Source: Prevotella corporis DSM 18810 = JCM 8529 (GTDB lineage: Bacteria > Bacteroidota > Bacteroidia > Bacteroidales > Bacteroidaceae). From it: a stretch of DNA of 64,000 bases. The translations under genes were made by a program, and so were the position numbers. The stretch covers positions 124,001 to 188,000 of the forward strand of contig NZ_AUME01000002.1 in NCBI RefSeq assembly GCF_000430525.1. The letters are read 5' to 3'. The notes below the pieces were generated by a model. It ran no database searches. It had not been told where the DNA came from and saw only the letters and a list, made by a program, of their open reading frames with translations. Below are positions 28,252-37,611 of this stretch, in pieces (positions within the stretch are counted from its first letter, which is position 1; every line of letters begins with the position of its first letter).

Positions 28252-29355
28252 TTATACGTTGAAGCGGAAGTGCATGATGTCGCCGTCCTGAACGACATAC
28301 TCCTTGCCTTCGATACCTAATTTTCCAGCTTCACGGATGGCAGCTTCTGAGCCGTATTTGAGGTAATCCTCGTATTTGATAACTTCGGCACGGATGAAAC
28401 CTTTCTCAAAGTCGGTGTGGATGACACCGGCGCATTGTGGTGCCTTCCATCCCTTTTGGAATGTCCATGCCTTCACTTCCATCTCGCCGGCAGTGATGAA
28501 TGTCTGGAGGTTGAGCAGGTGGTAAGCCTTCTTGATGAGTCGATTGACACCGCTTTCCTCCAATCCGAGTTCGTCGAGGAAGAGCTTTTTGTCCTCGTAG
28601 CTCTCCAACGATGCGATATCCTCTTCGGTCTTGGCGGCAATAATCATTGCCTCAGCACCTTCCTCGGCAGCAATTTTCTCGATTTGTCGGCTGTATTCGT
28701 TGCCTTCTTTCGCGCTGTTCTCGTCCACATTGCAGACATAGAGCACCGGCTTGGTGGTCAGAAGGAACAGGTTGTGGGCAGCCAGTTGCTCCTCCTTACT
28801 CTCGAAACTGACGCTGCGGGCATTCTTTCCTTGCTCCAACACCTCCTTGAAAGCCTCCAGAACCGTGACCAAAACCTTTGCATCCTTGTTGCCAGTAGCG
28901 GCAATTTTCTGATTTTTCGCCAGTTGAGACTCTATCGTCTCAAGGTCTTTCAACTGCAATTCGGTGTCGATAATCTCCTTGTCCTCAATAGGATTGACGG
29001 CCGCTCCGCCCTCGCGCACAATGTTATCGTCCTCGAAGCAGCGAACCACATGGATGATAGCGTCGCACTCACGGATGTTCCCTAAGAACTTGTTGCCCAG
29101 TCCTTCGCCCTTGCTTGCGCCCTTGACGAGGCCCGCAATATCGACAATCTCGCACGTTGCGGGAACGATTCTGCCTGGATGGACAATCTCGGCGAGCTTG
29201 TTCAGACGCTCGTCGGGCACGGTAATGACGCCGAGATTGGGCTCAATCGTACAGAATGGAAAGTTGGCTGCCTGTGCTTTGGCACTGCTAAGACAGTTGA
29301 AAAGAGTAGATTTGCCCACGTTTGGCAGACCCACTATACCACATTTTAATGCCAT
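28252..29355 (-). CDS. ychF: Ribosome-binding ATPase YchF
   Basis: A 367-residue Obg-family P-loop protein that binds ATP rather than GTP and associates with ribosomes. Seen are the P-loop GLPNVGKSTLFN, DIAGLVKGASKGEGLGNKFL (G3), the altered G4 motif in VCNVDENS (NxxE instead of NKxD), a coiled-coil insert around residues 130-180 and a C-terminal TGS domain with AWTFQKGWKAPQCAGVIH and HTDFEKGFIRAE. The length is normal. It is the upstream member of ychF-lgt, and its 5' side is a long repeat-bearing gap. Confidence 0.96.
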   Translation of the reverse strand: MALKCGIVGLPNVGKSTLFNCLSSAKAQAANFPFCTIEPNLGVITVPDERLNKLAEIVHPGRIVPATCEIVDIAGLVKGASKGEGLGNKFLGNIRECDAIIHVVRCFEDDNIVREGGAAVNPIEDKEIIDTELQLKDLETIESQLAKNQKIAATGNKDAKVLVTVLEAFKEVLEQGKNARSVSFESKEEQLAAHNLFLLTTKPVLYVCNVDENSAKEGNEYSRQIEKIAAEEGAEAMIIAAKTEEDIASLESYEDKKLFLDELGLEESGVNRLIKKAYHLLNLQTFITAGEMEVKAWTFQKGWKAPQCAGVIHTDFEKGFIRAEVIKYEDYLKYGSEAAIREAGKLGIEGKEYVVQDGDIMHFRFNV

Positions 29356-29647
29356 ATCTTAAATAAACGTTTATTTTCTTTGTGTGCAAAGGTAGGGAAT
29401 AAAATCGAGAAATAAGCGTTTTTTTAAACGGGATTGTGTGCGATGATGGACGAATGCTCATTTCAGGTCTGGCAACGGCTCGTTATAGAGTGTTAGGCAA
29501 TTATCGGCGCCATGTGCTGAGCGGCGTCATTGCCACGTTTTTGCTGATGAACGGCGCCTATCTCCGCCACAGTTTTTCGCCTGAAGGAAAGCAACTGCAG
29601 CTAATGCTGTGACCAGTGATTTTATCATTGCTTAGCTATCGCGTTGC

Positions 29648-29708
29648 GAAAGCTCACTTATCAGGCGGTAAAAGCTCACCTATCGCCACATGATAGCTGA
29701 CCTTTCAC
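29648..29708. repeat. 22-bp-period palindromic array 4 (3 units)
   Basis: Cores AGCTCACT (29651), AGCTCACC (29673) and AGCTGACC (29695) are at exact 22-bp steps. Arms alternate between GAAAG, AAAAG and GATAG on the left and CTTATC, CTATCG and CTTTCA on the right. It lies between divergent promoters of ychF and the acyltransferase gene. Confidence 0.8.
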
Positions 29709-30156
29709 AATGCATTCTATATGATGTTGATTAACAGATAGTTGCATATCTTCTAATTATTGCTTATTTTGAAGTAAGTTTTAGAACTTCCCATCTTTGT
29801 TGTTTCTACAACAGTGACATCATCTTATCTTGATTTCGTTATTATAAAATGTCGGGTAATTATATTTTAATGGAAAATAAAGGGCTGTAAAATGGATTGC
29901 AAATGCTCTGCCATTCTTCTTTAAAACGGAATATTAACTGCCGAATCGCATTGAAATCAATTTGTTTTTTGATTGAAACAGTGTAATTTACAGAAATTAA
30001 TAGCTTTTGCTTTCTAATGAAATGTTTTTAAACGGCTCAATCTAAACCTATTCCGTCATCAGGGGCTGACGTACTATGATGTTGTCGATATTGATGAGTG
30101 CTCTTGCGGTCAGGCGGCCGATTAAGGTTTAGCACTTGAGAGATCATTAATGGAAG

Positions 30157-30186
30157 TTTGTTTGCAGTCAAACAATTTTATTTTTG
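30157..30186 (+). promoter_or_regulatory. Promoter of the acyltransferase gene
   Basis: TTTG (30157-30160), an 18-bp spacer and TATTTTTG (30179-30186) fit the phylum consensus. The start codon is 32 bp downstream at 30219. Confidence 0.65.
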
Positions 30187-30218
30187 TAATTTTGCCAACG
30201 ACTTGATTTTTATGAAGG

Positions 30219-31160
30219 ATGAAGCAATATCATGAAATAAACTTTGTGCGGTCGGTGCTGATACTGTTGGTGATTTTAGTACACATTGTGTACTTCGGAG
30301 AGTTGTATCCCACAGTCAAGGCGGGCATTTTGGGATTCATGATGCCTTCGTTTCTTGTCGTAACGGGCTATTTGGTGAACATCGAAAAGACGTTCAAGGA
30401 GTTTTCGCTTTATCTTTTCCGCATCTTCGTTCCCTATCTCATAATGGTGGTTGGCTTCTCAGTGCTTTCCGCCTTTCTGCCCGTACGCGACGGGATAGCG
30501 GAAATCACTGTTTCGGTGCTTTTAGAGAGGGTGTTCGTGTCGTCGATTGGCCCCTATTGGTTTCTCTATGTCATGATGGGATGTGGCATCTGCTACTATC
30601 TGAGCTTCAAAATTCTGCCGATAGGGAAGCACGTCGCCGTGCGGTTGATAGCGTTCGCTGGTCTTTTGTATCTCGCTTCCTTAGTGGTGCCACTCATGAC
30701 GGTGAAGATTGTGATGTACTATTTTGCCGGTGCTGCCTTGCGACAGTTGAAACTGGAGTACAGTTCGGTCTTTTTCCCTACGGTTTTGGGCGGTTTTTGC
30801 CTCTTTGCGCTGCTCTTTCTTACCAATAACAGAGACTGGGGAAGCATCTTTGTCGTGCTGACCGTTATTTCGTTTCTGGCCTTTTCCAACTGGGTTCATC
30901 GTTTTCTCTCTCCCCGTCTCAGCGATTATGCCGACTGGATAGGCATGAACACGCTGCCTATCTATCTCTTCCATCCCATATTTACGATGGTTGGGAAGTT
31001 CTATCTCCCCTTCTTTGCATGGGATTCAACAGGCATTTGCTTCACCATTCTCACCCTCTTGCTTGCTGTTTGCGGTTCGCTCCTTATTGCATGGCTGTTG
31101 GACAAGACCAACTTGTCTAACGTCTTTGGTAGAAAAAAGTTCTTCAGGGCAGCACGATGA
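30219..31160 (+). CDS. Acyltransferase family 3 membrane protein
   Basis: A 313-residue protein with about ten transmembrane helices. The first helix, NFVRSVLILLVILVHIVYF, carries the Arg and His spaced as in acyltransferase-3 proteins, which transfer acetyl or other acyl groups to envelope glycans. GPYWFLYVMMGCG and the C-terminal MNTLPIYLFHPIF (the conserved YLxH motif) support the call. Substrate is unknown. It is complete, unlike the interrupted relative at 10578-11558. It converges with polA, with only 25 bp between stops and no visible terminator. Confidence 0.82.
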   Translation: MKQYHEINFVRSVLILLVILVHIVYFGELYPTVKAGILGFMMPSFLVVTGYLVNIEKTFKEFSLYLFRIFVPYLIMVVGFSVLSAFLPVRDGIAEITVSVLLERVFVSSIGPYWFLYVMMGCGICYYLSFKILPIGKHVAVRLIAFAGLLYLASLVVPLMTVKIVMYYFAGAALRQLKLEYSSVFFPTVLGGFCLFALLFLTNNRDWGSIFVVLTVISFLAFSNWVHRFLSPRLSDYADWIGMNTLPIYLFHPIFTMVGKFYLPFFAWDSTGICFTILTLLLAVCGSLLIAWLLDKTNLSNVFGRKKFFRAAR

Positions 31161-31185
31161 GTAGGGCGGTTGTGTGACATTGGTC

Positions 31186-33948
31186 CTAATGCGCTTCCAG
31201 CCAGTTCTTTCCCCATCCGGCATCTGCCACCAACGGCACGTTGAGAGGATAGGCGTTTTCCATCTCTTCTATGACAATGCGCTCCACTTGCTCACGTTCG
31301 TCGGGATAAACCGAGAAGTTGAGTTCGTCGTGGACTTGCAGAATCATCTTCGAACGGATGTTTTCGGCTTTGAAACGTTTCCAAATGCGAATCATTGCCA
31401 CTTTGATGATGTCGGCTTCCGACCCTTGGATAGGGGCATTGATGGCATTCCGCTCGGCAAAACCTCTGACGGTGGCATTGCGGCTGTTGATATCGGCAAG
31501 ATATCGCCGACGTTGGAAAAGCGTTTCGGCATATCCTTTCTCGCGGGCCATGCGCTTTGCTTTCTCCATGTATGCCTTTACTTTCGGGAAAGTCTTGAAA
31601 TAATCCTCAATCAGCTGCTTTGCCTCGCCGTTGGGGATGTCCATTCGTTGCGCCAGACCATAGGTGGTGATGCCATAGATGATACCGAAATTGGCTTGCT
31701 TAGCCTTCTTTCGCTGTGCGTCGCTCACCTTTTCAATGTCCTCATGCCATATTTTGGCCGCTGTTGCCTTGTGAATGTCGAAGCCTTCGCGGAACGCTTC
31801 CATCATGTTCTCATCCTCAGAGAGATGCGCCATGATGCGCAACTCAATCTGACTGTAGTCTGCTGAGAAGAAAAGACATCCTGGTTCGGGGATGAAGCAC
31901 TTGCGAATCTCTTTGCCATCGTCGGTTCTCACCGGAATATTCTGTAGGTTTGGGTCGCTCGACGACAGGCGTCCTGTGGCTGTCAATGCCTGATTGAACG
32001 ATGTGTGGATATGCCCTGTCTGCTTCTTGATGAGCTTCGGAAGTGCATCGATATAGGTGCTGAGCAGCTTCTTTACCCCTCTGTAATTCAATATCTTCTC
32101 TACGATGGGGTGTTTGGCTTTCAAACTCACTAAGACTTCTTCGCTTGTGACATATTGTCCAGTCTTGGTCTTCTTGGGTTTCTCCATGATCTGCAACTTG
32201 CCGAAGAGGATATCACCCACCTGTTTTGGACTAGAGATGTTGAATTGCTCTCCTGCCAGCTCGTAAATATCGAGCTCGTAGCGCTTCATCCGTTCGGTGA
32301 AGATTCGTGATGTCTCCTCCAATGCATCCGTATCCAGACAAACTCCGTTGAGTTCCATGTCTGCCAAAACGGGAACGAGTGGCATTTCGATGTCCCAGAA
32401 CAAATCTTCGGCATTCACTTCCTTGAGCTTCGGTTCGAGGACGTTCTTCAATTGCAGCGTGATGTCGGCATCTTCGCACGCATAGACATAGATGTCGTGG
32501 GGCGAAAGGTCACGCATGTTTTTCTGGTGCTTACCTTTTGGTCCTATTAGCTCATCAATGTGAACGGTTTTGTAGTGGAGTAGCGTCTCAGCCATGTAGT
32601 CCATGTTGTGATGAAGCTCAGGTTGGATGAGATAATGGGCAATCATCGTGTCGAACATCTTACCTTTCACATTCACTCCGTACTTGTTCAGCACCTCGTA
32701 GTCATACTTGATGTTTTGTCCTACCTTGATGATTTTTTCGTTTTCGTAGAGCGGTTTAAATATGTTTACAAATCTTAACGTTTCTTGACGGTCAGCAGGG
32801 ATTGGCACATAAAAAGCCTTTTTTTCCTCCACCGCAAAGCTCAAACCGACCAATTCGGCATCAATCGGATCGGTAGAGGTCGTCTCTGTGTCTATACTTA
32901 GAATTTGTTTTGTCAAGAAAAAGTCACGAATCGTAATCGCTTCCTTCTCATTATCAATGAGTTTATAGTCGGTTGATACCGTTTTAAGGCTGTCAAATTT
33001 CGTCTTTTCTGGCATTTCCTGGTCTTTGTCTTGATTTACGGCAAATAAATCGAGCTGCGAATCGTCTTTTTTTTGCGTTTGTTGAGGTTCGTTAACAAAC
33101 TTCTTGAGCAACGTTTTAAATTCCAATTCGGTGAAGATGGTGCGCAATTTCTCAATATCGGGCTGCTCTAACTTCAAGTCGTCCCATCTGATGTCAACCG
33201 GAACATCAAGTCGGATGGTTGCAAGGTACTTTGAGATTTTGATGTCATTGACAGCTGCCTCTACTTTTTCTCTGAGTTTGCCTTTTATCTCGTCGGTATG
33301 TTCAAGCATGTTCTCAATAGAGCCGAACTGGTTGATGAGTTTGGCAGCTGTCTTTTCTCCCACACCAGGGCATCCTGGGAAATTATCGGCGGAGTCGCCC
33401 ATGAGTGCCAGCAGGTCGATGACCTGTTGCGGGGTGGCGATGCCATATTTATCCTGTATTTGTTTCTCACCGATTTGCTCGTATCCGCCACCATGCCGAG
33501 GCCGGTACATATATACATTCGGTCGGATCAGTTGTCCATAGTCTTTGTCGGGTGTGAGCATAAAAGTCTCTATTCCATCAACGCCAGCCCTTGTCGCAAC
33601 AGTCCCTATAACATCGTCGGCCTCAAAGCCATCGACTTGTAGGATAGGGATGCGCATAGCCTCAAGTATCTGCTTGATAATGGGCACCGCCAGCTTGATG
33701 TCCTCTGGTGTTTCCTCGCGTTGCGCCTTGTATTGTGGGTATGCTTCGTGGCGGAAGGTGAGGCCGTGGTCGAACGCTACACCGATGTGAGTTGGTTGTT
33801 CCTTGGTCAACACCTCGTTGAGTGTGTTGCAGAACCCCATGATGGCCGATGTGTTCAGTCCTTTTGAGTTGACGCGTGGGTTGTTTATGAATGCGTAGTA
33901 GGAACGATAGACCAGTGCATAGGCATCTATGAGAAACAGTTTATCCAT
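31186..33948 (-). CDS. polA: DNA polymerase I
   Basis: A 920-residue Pol I for repair synthesis and Okazaki-fragment processing. Residues about 1-290 are the 5'-3' exonuclease (DAYALVYRSYYAF, DGFEADDVIGT, LMGDSADNFPG). A 3'-5' exonuclease follows with its catalytic residues intact (SIDTETTSTDP; KVGQNIKYDYEVL; YACEDADIT), so proofreading is predicted to be active. The polymerase domain has motif A FSADYSQIELRIMAHLS, motif B KQANFGIIYGI and motif C LQVHDEL. The start MDKLFLIDAYALVYRS is typical. Confidence 0.97.
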   Translation of the reverse strand: MDKLFLIDAYALVYRSYYAFINNPRVNSKGLNTSAIMGFCNTLNEVLTKEQPTHIGVAFDHGLTFRHEAYPQYKAQREETPEDIKLAVPIIKQILEAMRIPILQVDGFEADDVIGTVATRAGVDGIETFMLTPDKDYGQLIRPNVYMYRPRHGGGYEQIGEKQIQDKYGIATPQQVIDLLALMGDSADNFPGCPGVGEKTAAKLINQFGSIENMLEHTDEIKGKLREKVEAAVNDIKISKYLATIRLDVPVDIRWDDLKLEQPDIEKLRTIFTELEFKTLLKKFVNEPQQTQKKDDSQLDLFAVNQDKDQEMPEKTKFDSLKTVSTDYKLIDNEKEAITIRDFFLTKQILSIDTETTSTDPIDAELVGLSFAVEEKKAFYVPIPADRQETLRFVNIFKPLYENEKIIKVGQNIKYDYEVLNKYGVNVKGKMFDTMIAHYLIQPELHHNMDYMAETLLHYKTVHIDELIGPKGKHQKNMRDLSPHDIYVYACEDADITLQLKNVLEPKLKEVNAEDLFWDIEMPLVPVLADMELNGVCLDTDALEETSRIFTERMKRYELDIYELAGEQFNISSPKQVGDILFGKLQIMEKPKKTKTGQYVTSEEVLVSLKAKHPIVEKILNYRGVKKLLSTYIDALPKLIKKQTGHIHTSFNQALTATGRLSSSDPNLQNIPVRTDDGKEIRKCFIPEPGCLFFSADYSQIELRIMAHLSEDENMMEAFREGFDIHKATAAKIWHEDIEKVSDAQRKKAKQANFGIIYGITTYGLAQRMDIPNGEAKQLIEDYFKTFPKVKAYMEKAKRMAREKGYAETLFQRRRYLADINSRNATVRGFAERNAINAPIQGSEADIIKVAMIRIWKRFKAENIRSKMILQVHDELNFSVYPDEREQVERIVIEEMENAYPLNVPLVADAGWGKNWLEAH

Positions 33949-34009
33949 ATTAAATCTAATTTTAGGGTAAAATTACTAAAAAAATGGCATATATACGGAG
34001 ATTATTCAG

Positions 34010-34017
34010 TATTTTTG
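34010..34017 (+). promoter_or_regulatory. -7 element of the polyprenyl diphosphate synthase gene
   Basis: TATTTTTG fits TAnnTTTG and lies 18 bp before ATG 34035. It places the start of transcription downstream of the alternative ATG at 33984, so that longer start is unlikely. Confidence 0.6.
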
Positions 34018-34034
34018 TAACAAAATATCAGTGT

Positions 34035-35012
34035 ATGGATTATCTGTCGATTATTAAACAACCGATTATAAAGGAACTGGACGAGTTTGTTTCGCTCTTC
34101 AACCAATCTTTGACGCACGAGGAGGGATTGCTGGCCAGTGCTTTAAAACATATCCGAAATAGGGGAGGGAAGCGCATGCGTCCCATGCTGATATTACTCA
34201 TTGCCAAGAACTTCGGTGATGTTACTTATGTGGCTCAACGTGCTGCGGTGGGATTGGAACTGCTCCATACAGCCAGCCTTGTCCATGACGACGTAGTGGA
34301 TGAGAGTGGCGAACGGCGAGGGCAGGCATCGGTGAATGCCACCTATAACAACAAGGTGGCGGTGCTCGTGGGCGATTATATCTTGTCAACCGCACTCTTG
34401 AACGTATCGCTCACAAAATCGGAATCCATCGTTCGCGACCTGGCCAATCTCGGTCGCACACTCTCCAATGGCGAAATACTGCAATTGACGAACATATCGA
34501 ATCAGGAAATATCAGAAGATGTTTACTATCAGGTGATTAAACAAAAGACCGCAGCACTCTTTGAGGCCTGTGCCGTGATAGGGGCGAAAGCCGGAAATGC
34601 CACTTCGGAGGCGGTGGAGGCAGCCCGTTTGTTTGGTCAGAACATAGGAATTATCTTCCAAATCCGCGATGATATATTCGATTATTACGACTCAAAGGAA
34701 ATCGGTAAGCCAACGGGCAATGACATGGCGGAAGGAAAGCTGACGCTACCGGTGATTCATGCTTTGCAATCGGCTGGTAACCAGCCGATGATGAAGTTGG
34801 CTATGAAGGTGAAAGAGGGAACCGTTTCTGCCGATGAAATCGCCCATTTAGTCGCTTTTACGAAAGAAAACGGCGGTATTGAGTATGCTGAAAAGAAGAT
34901 GTTGGAGTTTCACGATGCAGCCCTTTCGTTCGTTCATCAATATGTTAAGTGCGATGCAATACGCCAGTCGCTTATTGCCTATCTTGATTTTGTCATCCAG
35001 CGTAAGAGCTAA
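34035..35012 (+). CDS. Polyprenyl diphosphate synthase (octaprenyl type)
   Basis: A 325-residue trans-prenyltransferase that extends farnesyl-PP with isopentenyl-PP to make long-chain polyprenyl-PP, here probably for the menaquinone side chain. The first Asp-rich motif is LVHDDVVDES with RGQAS following; the second is QIRDDIFDYYDS. GGKRMRP near residue 50 is the substrate-binding motif. I use ATG 34035 (MDYLSIIKQPI), supported by the promoter position. Chain length cannot be read reliably. It is divergent from polA. Confidence 0.9.
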   Translation: MDYLSIIKQPIIKELDEFVSLFNQSLTHEEGLLASALKHIRNRGGKRMRPMLILLIAKNFGDVTYVAQRAAVGLELLHTASLVHDDVVDESGERRGQASVNATYNNKVAVLVGDYILSTALLNVSLTKSESIVRDLANLGRTLSNGEILQLTNISNQEISEDVYYQVIKQKTAALFEACAVIGAKAGNATSEAVEAARLFGQNIGIIFQIRDDIFDYYDSKEIGKPTGNDMAEGKLTLPVIHALQSAGNQPMMKLAMKVKEGTVSADEIAHLVAFTKENGGIEYAEKKMLEFHDAALSFVHQYVKCDAIRQSLIAYLDFVIQRKS

Positions 35013-35053
35013 ATATAAGCGATTGTTGTAAAAAAATTTTAGAAGCACAGACT

Positions 35054-35136
35054 TAAAGGTGATGTTTTGTTGTTCAAAAGGTCAGCTTTCGCAATGTAAA
35101 AGGTCATCTTTTGGCATGCAAAAGATGACCTTTTAT
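35054..35136. repeat. 22-bp-period palindromic array 5 (4 units)
   Basis: Cores AGGTGATG (35057), AGGTCAGC (35079), AGGTCATC (35101) and AGATGACC (35123) are at exact 22-bp steps. GTTGTAAAAAAATTTT precedes it (about 35026) and TTTGTAAATATTTTTGC follows (about 35196). It fills the gap between convergent genes. Confidence 0.85.
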
Positions 35137-35213
35137 AATGCAATCTATATCTGTTTGGTAATCAGTGATTTACAAATGATACTAAGATGGTTCTGTTTGT
35201 AAATATTTTTGCT

Positions 35214-36578
35214 TTACTTTGCTGTCTCGATAACCTTTAAGTTGGCATCCAACTTTGTCTCTTCTCCTTTGGAATCTATGATGGAGAAAAAGTTTTTGTA
35301 GCCCACAATGCGTTTCTCCGTCATACCATACAGTAGTTCATTCTTTAGGTTGATGATACCATACTTGCCATCTTTGTAAACAACCACTTTGTCCTTGCAG
35401 ACGATCCAGAGTGGTCTTTGGTATATAATGGGAACGATTAGATTGTCGTTGTCATCAATAATACCGTATAAATCGTTTTGTTGCACGCAGAAATACGGTT
35501 TGGACCATATACTGATAATGTCCTGATATTTATATGGGAACATCATTTTCTTAGTGTCATTGTTAATCACTGTTACCTTACCGTCCTTCTTAATGGAGGT
35601 GTATGTGCCGTTACCGAAGAAATAATCGTAGGTATAATCGGTGATAAACTTCTTTTCAACGTAGTCGTAGAAATGTTTTCCCGATTCCGTTTCTACGCTG
35701 AAGTAATCCTCAATGTTTGTTGAGCGGATGTCTTTATACTCAAATGGGAGGATAATATGGTTGTTTATATCGATAATTCCGTACTTTTTTCCATTGCAGG
35801 CAATAAGCCAAGAAGTTTTACCATATCGATAGCCTAAGTATCTGTTTATAAGTTTTGTGTATTGGGGGGTAATGACCATTTCGCCCTTTTCGTTGAGTAA
35901 GCCGAATAAGGAGTCTTTCTTAAATACGAAATAGTCCTTAGTTTGTATTCCATTGACAGGCACTGAGAATGCATCTTTGATAGTCTTGCAGTCGTAAACC
36001 AAGTATTTATAGTTCAAAAGGAAGTCGGATGTATTTCCTTTTACAAGTTCTAATTTATAGGAGTCTCCTTTTATCTTGCTGTATATAAGCTTGGTAATGG
36101 GTATTCCATGCTCGTTGCAGATACCATATTTCCCATCTTTGCCAACTTTCAGACACCCATTGTTGCCAAACCAGAAGCCTTTTTCTATGATTTCATCGTA
36201 TATAGGACTGAGAACCTTGGTACCATTGCTGTTGTAAACACCTTTTTTCCCGTTCTTTTCTACGCGGAACAAGTTATCGGTGATTTGTACAATGGCCTCG
36301 TATTTTATTGGAATGCAACGCTCCTTGCGTTCGTTGTACAAGCCTTGTTTGCCCTTCTTCCATACATAATACCATCTGTTTTTCCTTAGTTTGATACTGT
36401 CGGCATTGCTGATAACCTTTTTATTCGGATATTTCCATAGAATATATTTCCCGTTTGGTGCCTCGCTTATAGTCCTTTCAACGAGATCAATATGGTATAT
36501 AGGCTTTCTGTTTTGTGCGAAAAGGTGGTTTGACACGGTAGGTATTAATAAAGCGAGTAGCAGTAAGTGTCTTTTCAT
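35214..36578 (-). CDS. WG-repeat protein, secreted
   Basis: A 454-residue protein with a signal peptide (residues 1-21, ending NHLFAQ) followed by about nine WG-type repeats of roughly 40-45 residues. Examples are KKGKQGLYNERKE, KNGKKGVYNSNGTKVLSPIYDEI (partly quoted as GKKGVYNSNGTKVL), KDGKYGICNEHG, CNGKKYGIIDINNHIILPFEY and KDGKYGIINLKN. Each repeat has the aromatic-Gly pair and a following PxxY. The function of secreted WG proteins is not established. I choose the Met at 36578 because it starts a clean signal peptide. Confidence 0.85.
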   Translation of the reverse strand: MKRHLLLLALLIPTVSNHLFAQNRKPIYHIDLVERTISEAPNGKYILWKYPNKKVISNADSIKLRKNRWYYVWKKGKQGLYNERKERCIPIKYEAIVQITDNLFRVEKNGKKGVYNSNGTKVLSPIYDEIIEKGFWFGNNGCLKVGKDGKYGICNEHGIPITKLIYSKIKGDSYKLELVKGNTSDFLLNYKYLVYDCKTIKDAFSVPVNGIQTKDYFVFKKDSLFGLLNEKGEMVITPQYTKLINRYLGYRYGKTSWLIACNGKKYGIIDINNHIILPFEYKDIRSTNIEDYFSVETESGKHFYDYVEKKFITDYTYDYFFGNGTYTSIKKDGKVTVINNDTKKMMFPYKYQDIISIWSKPYFCVQQNDLYGIIDDNDNLIVPIIYQRPLWIVCKDKVVVYKDGKYGIINLKNELLYGMTEKRIVGYKNFFSIIDSKGEETKLDANLKVIETAK

Positions 36579-36630
36579 TGTGGCTATGACCATATTTTGT
36601 GTTTGGAATGTTAAAATTCAGATGGAAAAT

Positions 36631-36665
36631 AAATACCCCTCCGCCGGAAAGGAGGAGGAGTATTT
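36631..36665 (-). terminator. Terminator of deoC
   Basis: AAATACCCCTCC (36631-36642) and GGAGGAGTATTT (36654-36665) form a 12-bp stem with one mismatch; minus-strand T-rich ATTTATTTTCC follows. It starts right after the deoC stop and would end the long mnmG-to-deoC gene run. Confidence 0.7.
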
Positions 36666-36674
36666 CCTATCAGT

Positions 36675-37586
36675 TTAGAAGAAATTGATTTCCTTGCCTT
36701 CGATTTCGCTCAACAAGAGGTTGGTGAGACGGCTTGTACCGAGGCGGAACCAATAGTTGTCGAGCCATTTCTCGCCCAAAATTTCCTTATAGATGGTGTA
36801 GAAAATAACAGCGTCCATTACGGTGTTGATGCCACCTGCAGGCTTCAAACCAACTTGAATACCAGTCTTTTCGTAAAATTCCTTGATGGCAAGGCACATT
36901 ACATATACCGACTCTGGTGTAGCGCTGATCTTCTCCTTGCCCGTGCTTGTCTTGATATAGTTGGCACCAGCAAACATGGAGAGTAGGGCAGCGGTCTTGA
37001 TGTTCTTGGCATTCTTCAAGTCGCCGGTTTCGAGAATGACCTTCATTGGAATGTCGCCACAAGTCTGTTTCAGCTCGCTGATGGTGTCGCAGACATCCTC
37101 ATAGTCGCCAGAGAGGAACTTGCCCACTGGGAGCACAATGTCAATCTGTGTCGCTCCGTCCTTTACGGCCAGTGCTGTCTCGATGGTCTTGACCTCAAGC
37201 AGCGCCTGCGATGATGGGAAGCAGCCTGTCACGTTGGTGATGTCAACGCCATCTACCTCAAGACTGTCGGCGATGAACTTGGTGAAGCAAGGATAGGCAC
37301 ACACGGCACCTACGTGAGGCAAGTTGGGATATTCGCTGGCAAACTTGTTTACCTTCTCAACCATGGCCAGAATCTCCTCTTCGGTGTCAGTAGTGCGGAG
37401 CGAGGTCAGCTCTACGCTGCCCAACAGGAATTTCTTCACTTCTTTGTTGTCATTTTCTGGTACTTTCTCGCTGATGATTTTCTTAACGGCTGCTTTCACT
37501 TCCTCGTCGGTGATATCGAGGTTGTAGTTTTTCAGCATTTCATCGTACTTGCTTACGCTTACAATCTTTTGTTCGTTTGATTCCAT
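36675..37586 (-). CDS. deoC: Deoxyribose-phosphate aldolase
   Basis: A 303-residue class I aldolase that cleaves 2-deoxyribose-5-phosphate to glyceraldehyde-3-phosphate and acetaldehyde in deoxynucleoside catabolism. The TIM-barrel hallmarks are VCAYPCFTKF, EIDIVLPVGKF seen as QIDIVLPVGKF, KVILETGDL, the Schiff-base region NYIKTSTGKEK (Lys in IKTSTG) and VGLKPAGGI with the second Lys. The N-terminal 60-residue extension is typical of the Bacteroidota form. It is the last gene of the minus-strand run, 25 bp after the CPBP gene. Confidence 0.95.
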   Translation of the reverse strand: MESNEQKIVSVSKYDEMLKNYNLDITDEEVKAAVKKIISEKVPENDNKEVKKFLLGSVELTSLRTTDTEEEILAMVEKVNKFASEYPNLPHVGAVCAYPCFTKFIADSLEVDGVDITNVTGCFPSSQALLEVKTIETALAVKDGATQIDIVLPVGKFLSGDYEDVCDTISELKQTCGDIPMKVILETGDLKNAKNIKTAALLSMFAGANYIKTSTGKEKISATPESVYVMCLAIKEFYEKTGIQVGLKPAGGINTVMDAVIFYTIYKEILGEKWLDNYWFRLGTSRLTNLLLSEIEGKEINFF

Positions 37587-37611
37587 AATCTATTTATTAT
37601 TAATTAAACAA

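Larger units (their letters stand above)
29356..30218. other. 863-bp divergent gap, mostly noncoding
   Basis: Between ychF and an acyltransferase gene transcribed away from each other. It holds 22-bp array 4 (29648-29708) and the acyltransferase promoter. A stretch at about 29440-29620 has more balanced base composition (GGCAACGGCTCG, TATCGGCGCCATGTGC), like a decayed coding or repeat remnant, but no frame is intact and I could not identify it. Confidence 0.5.
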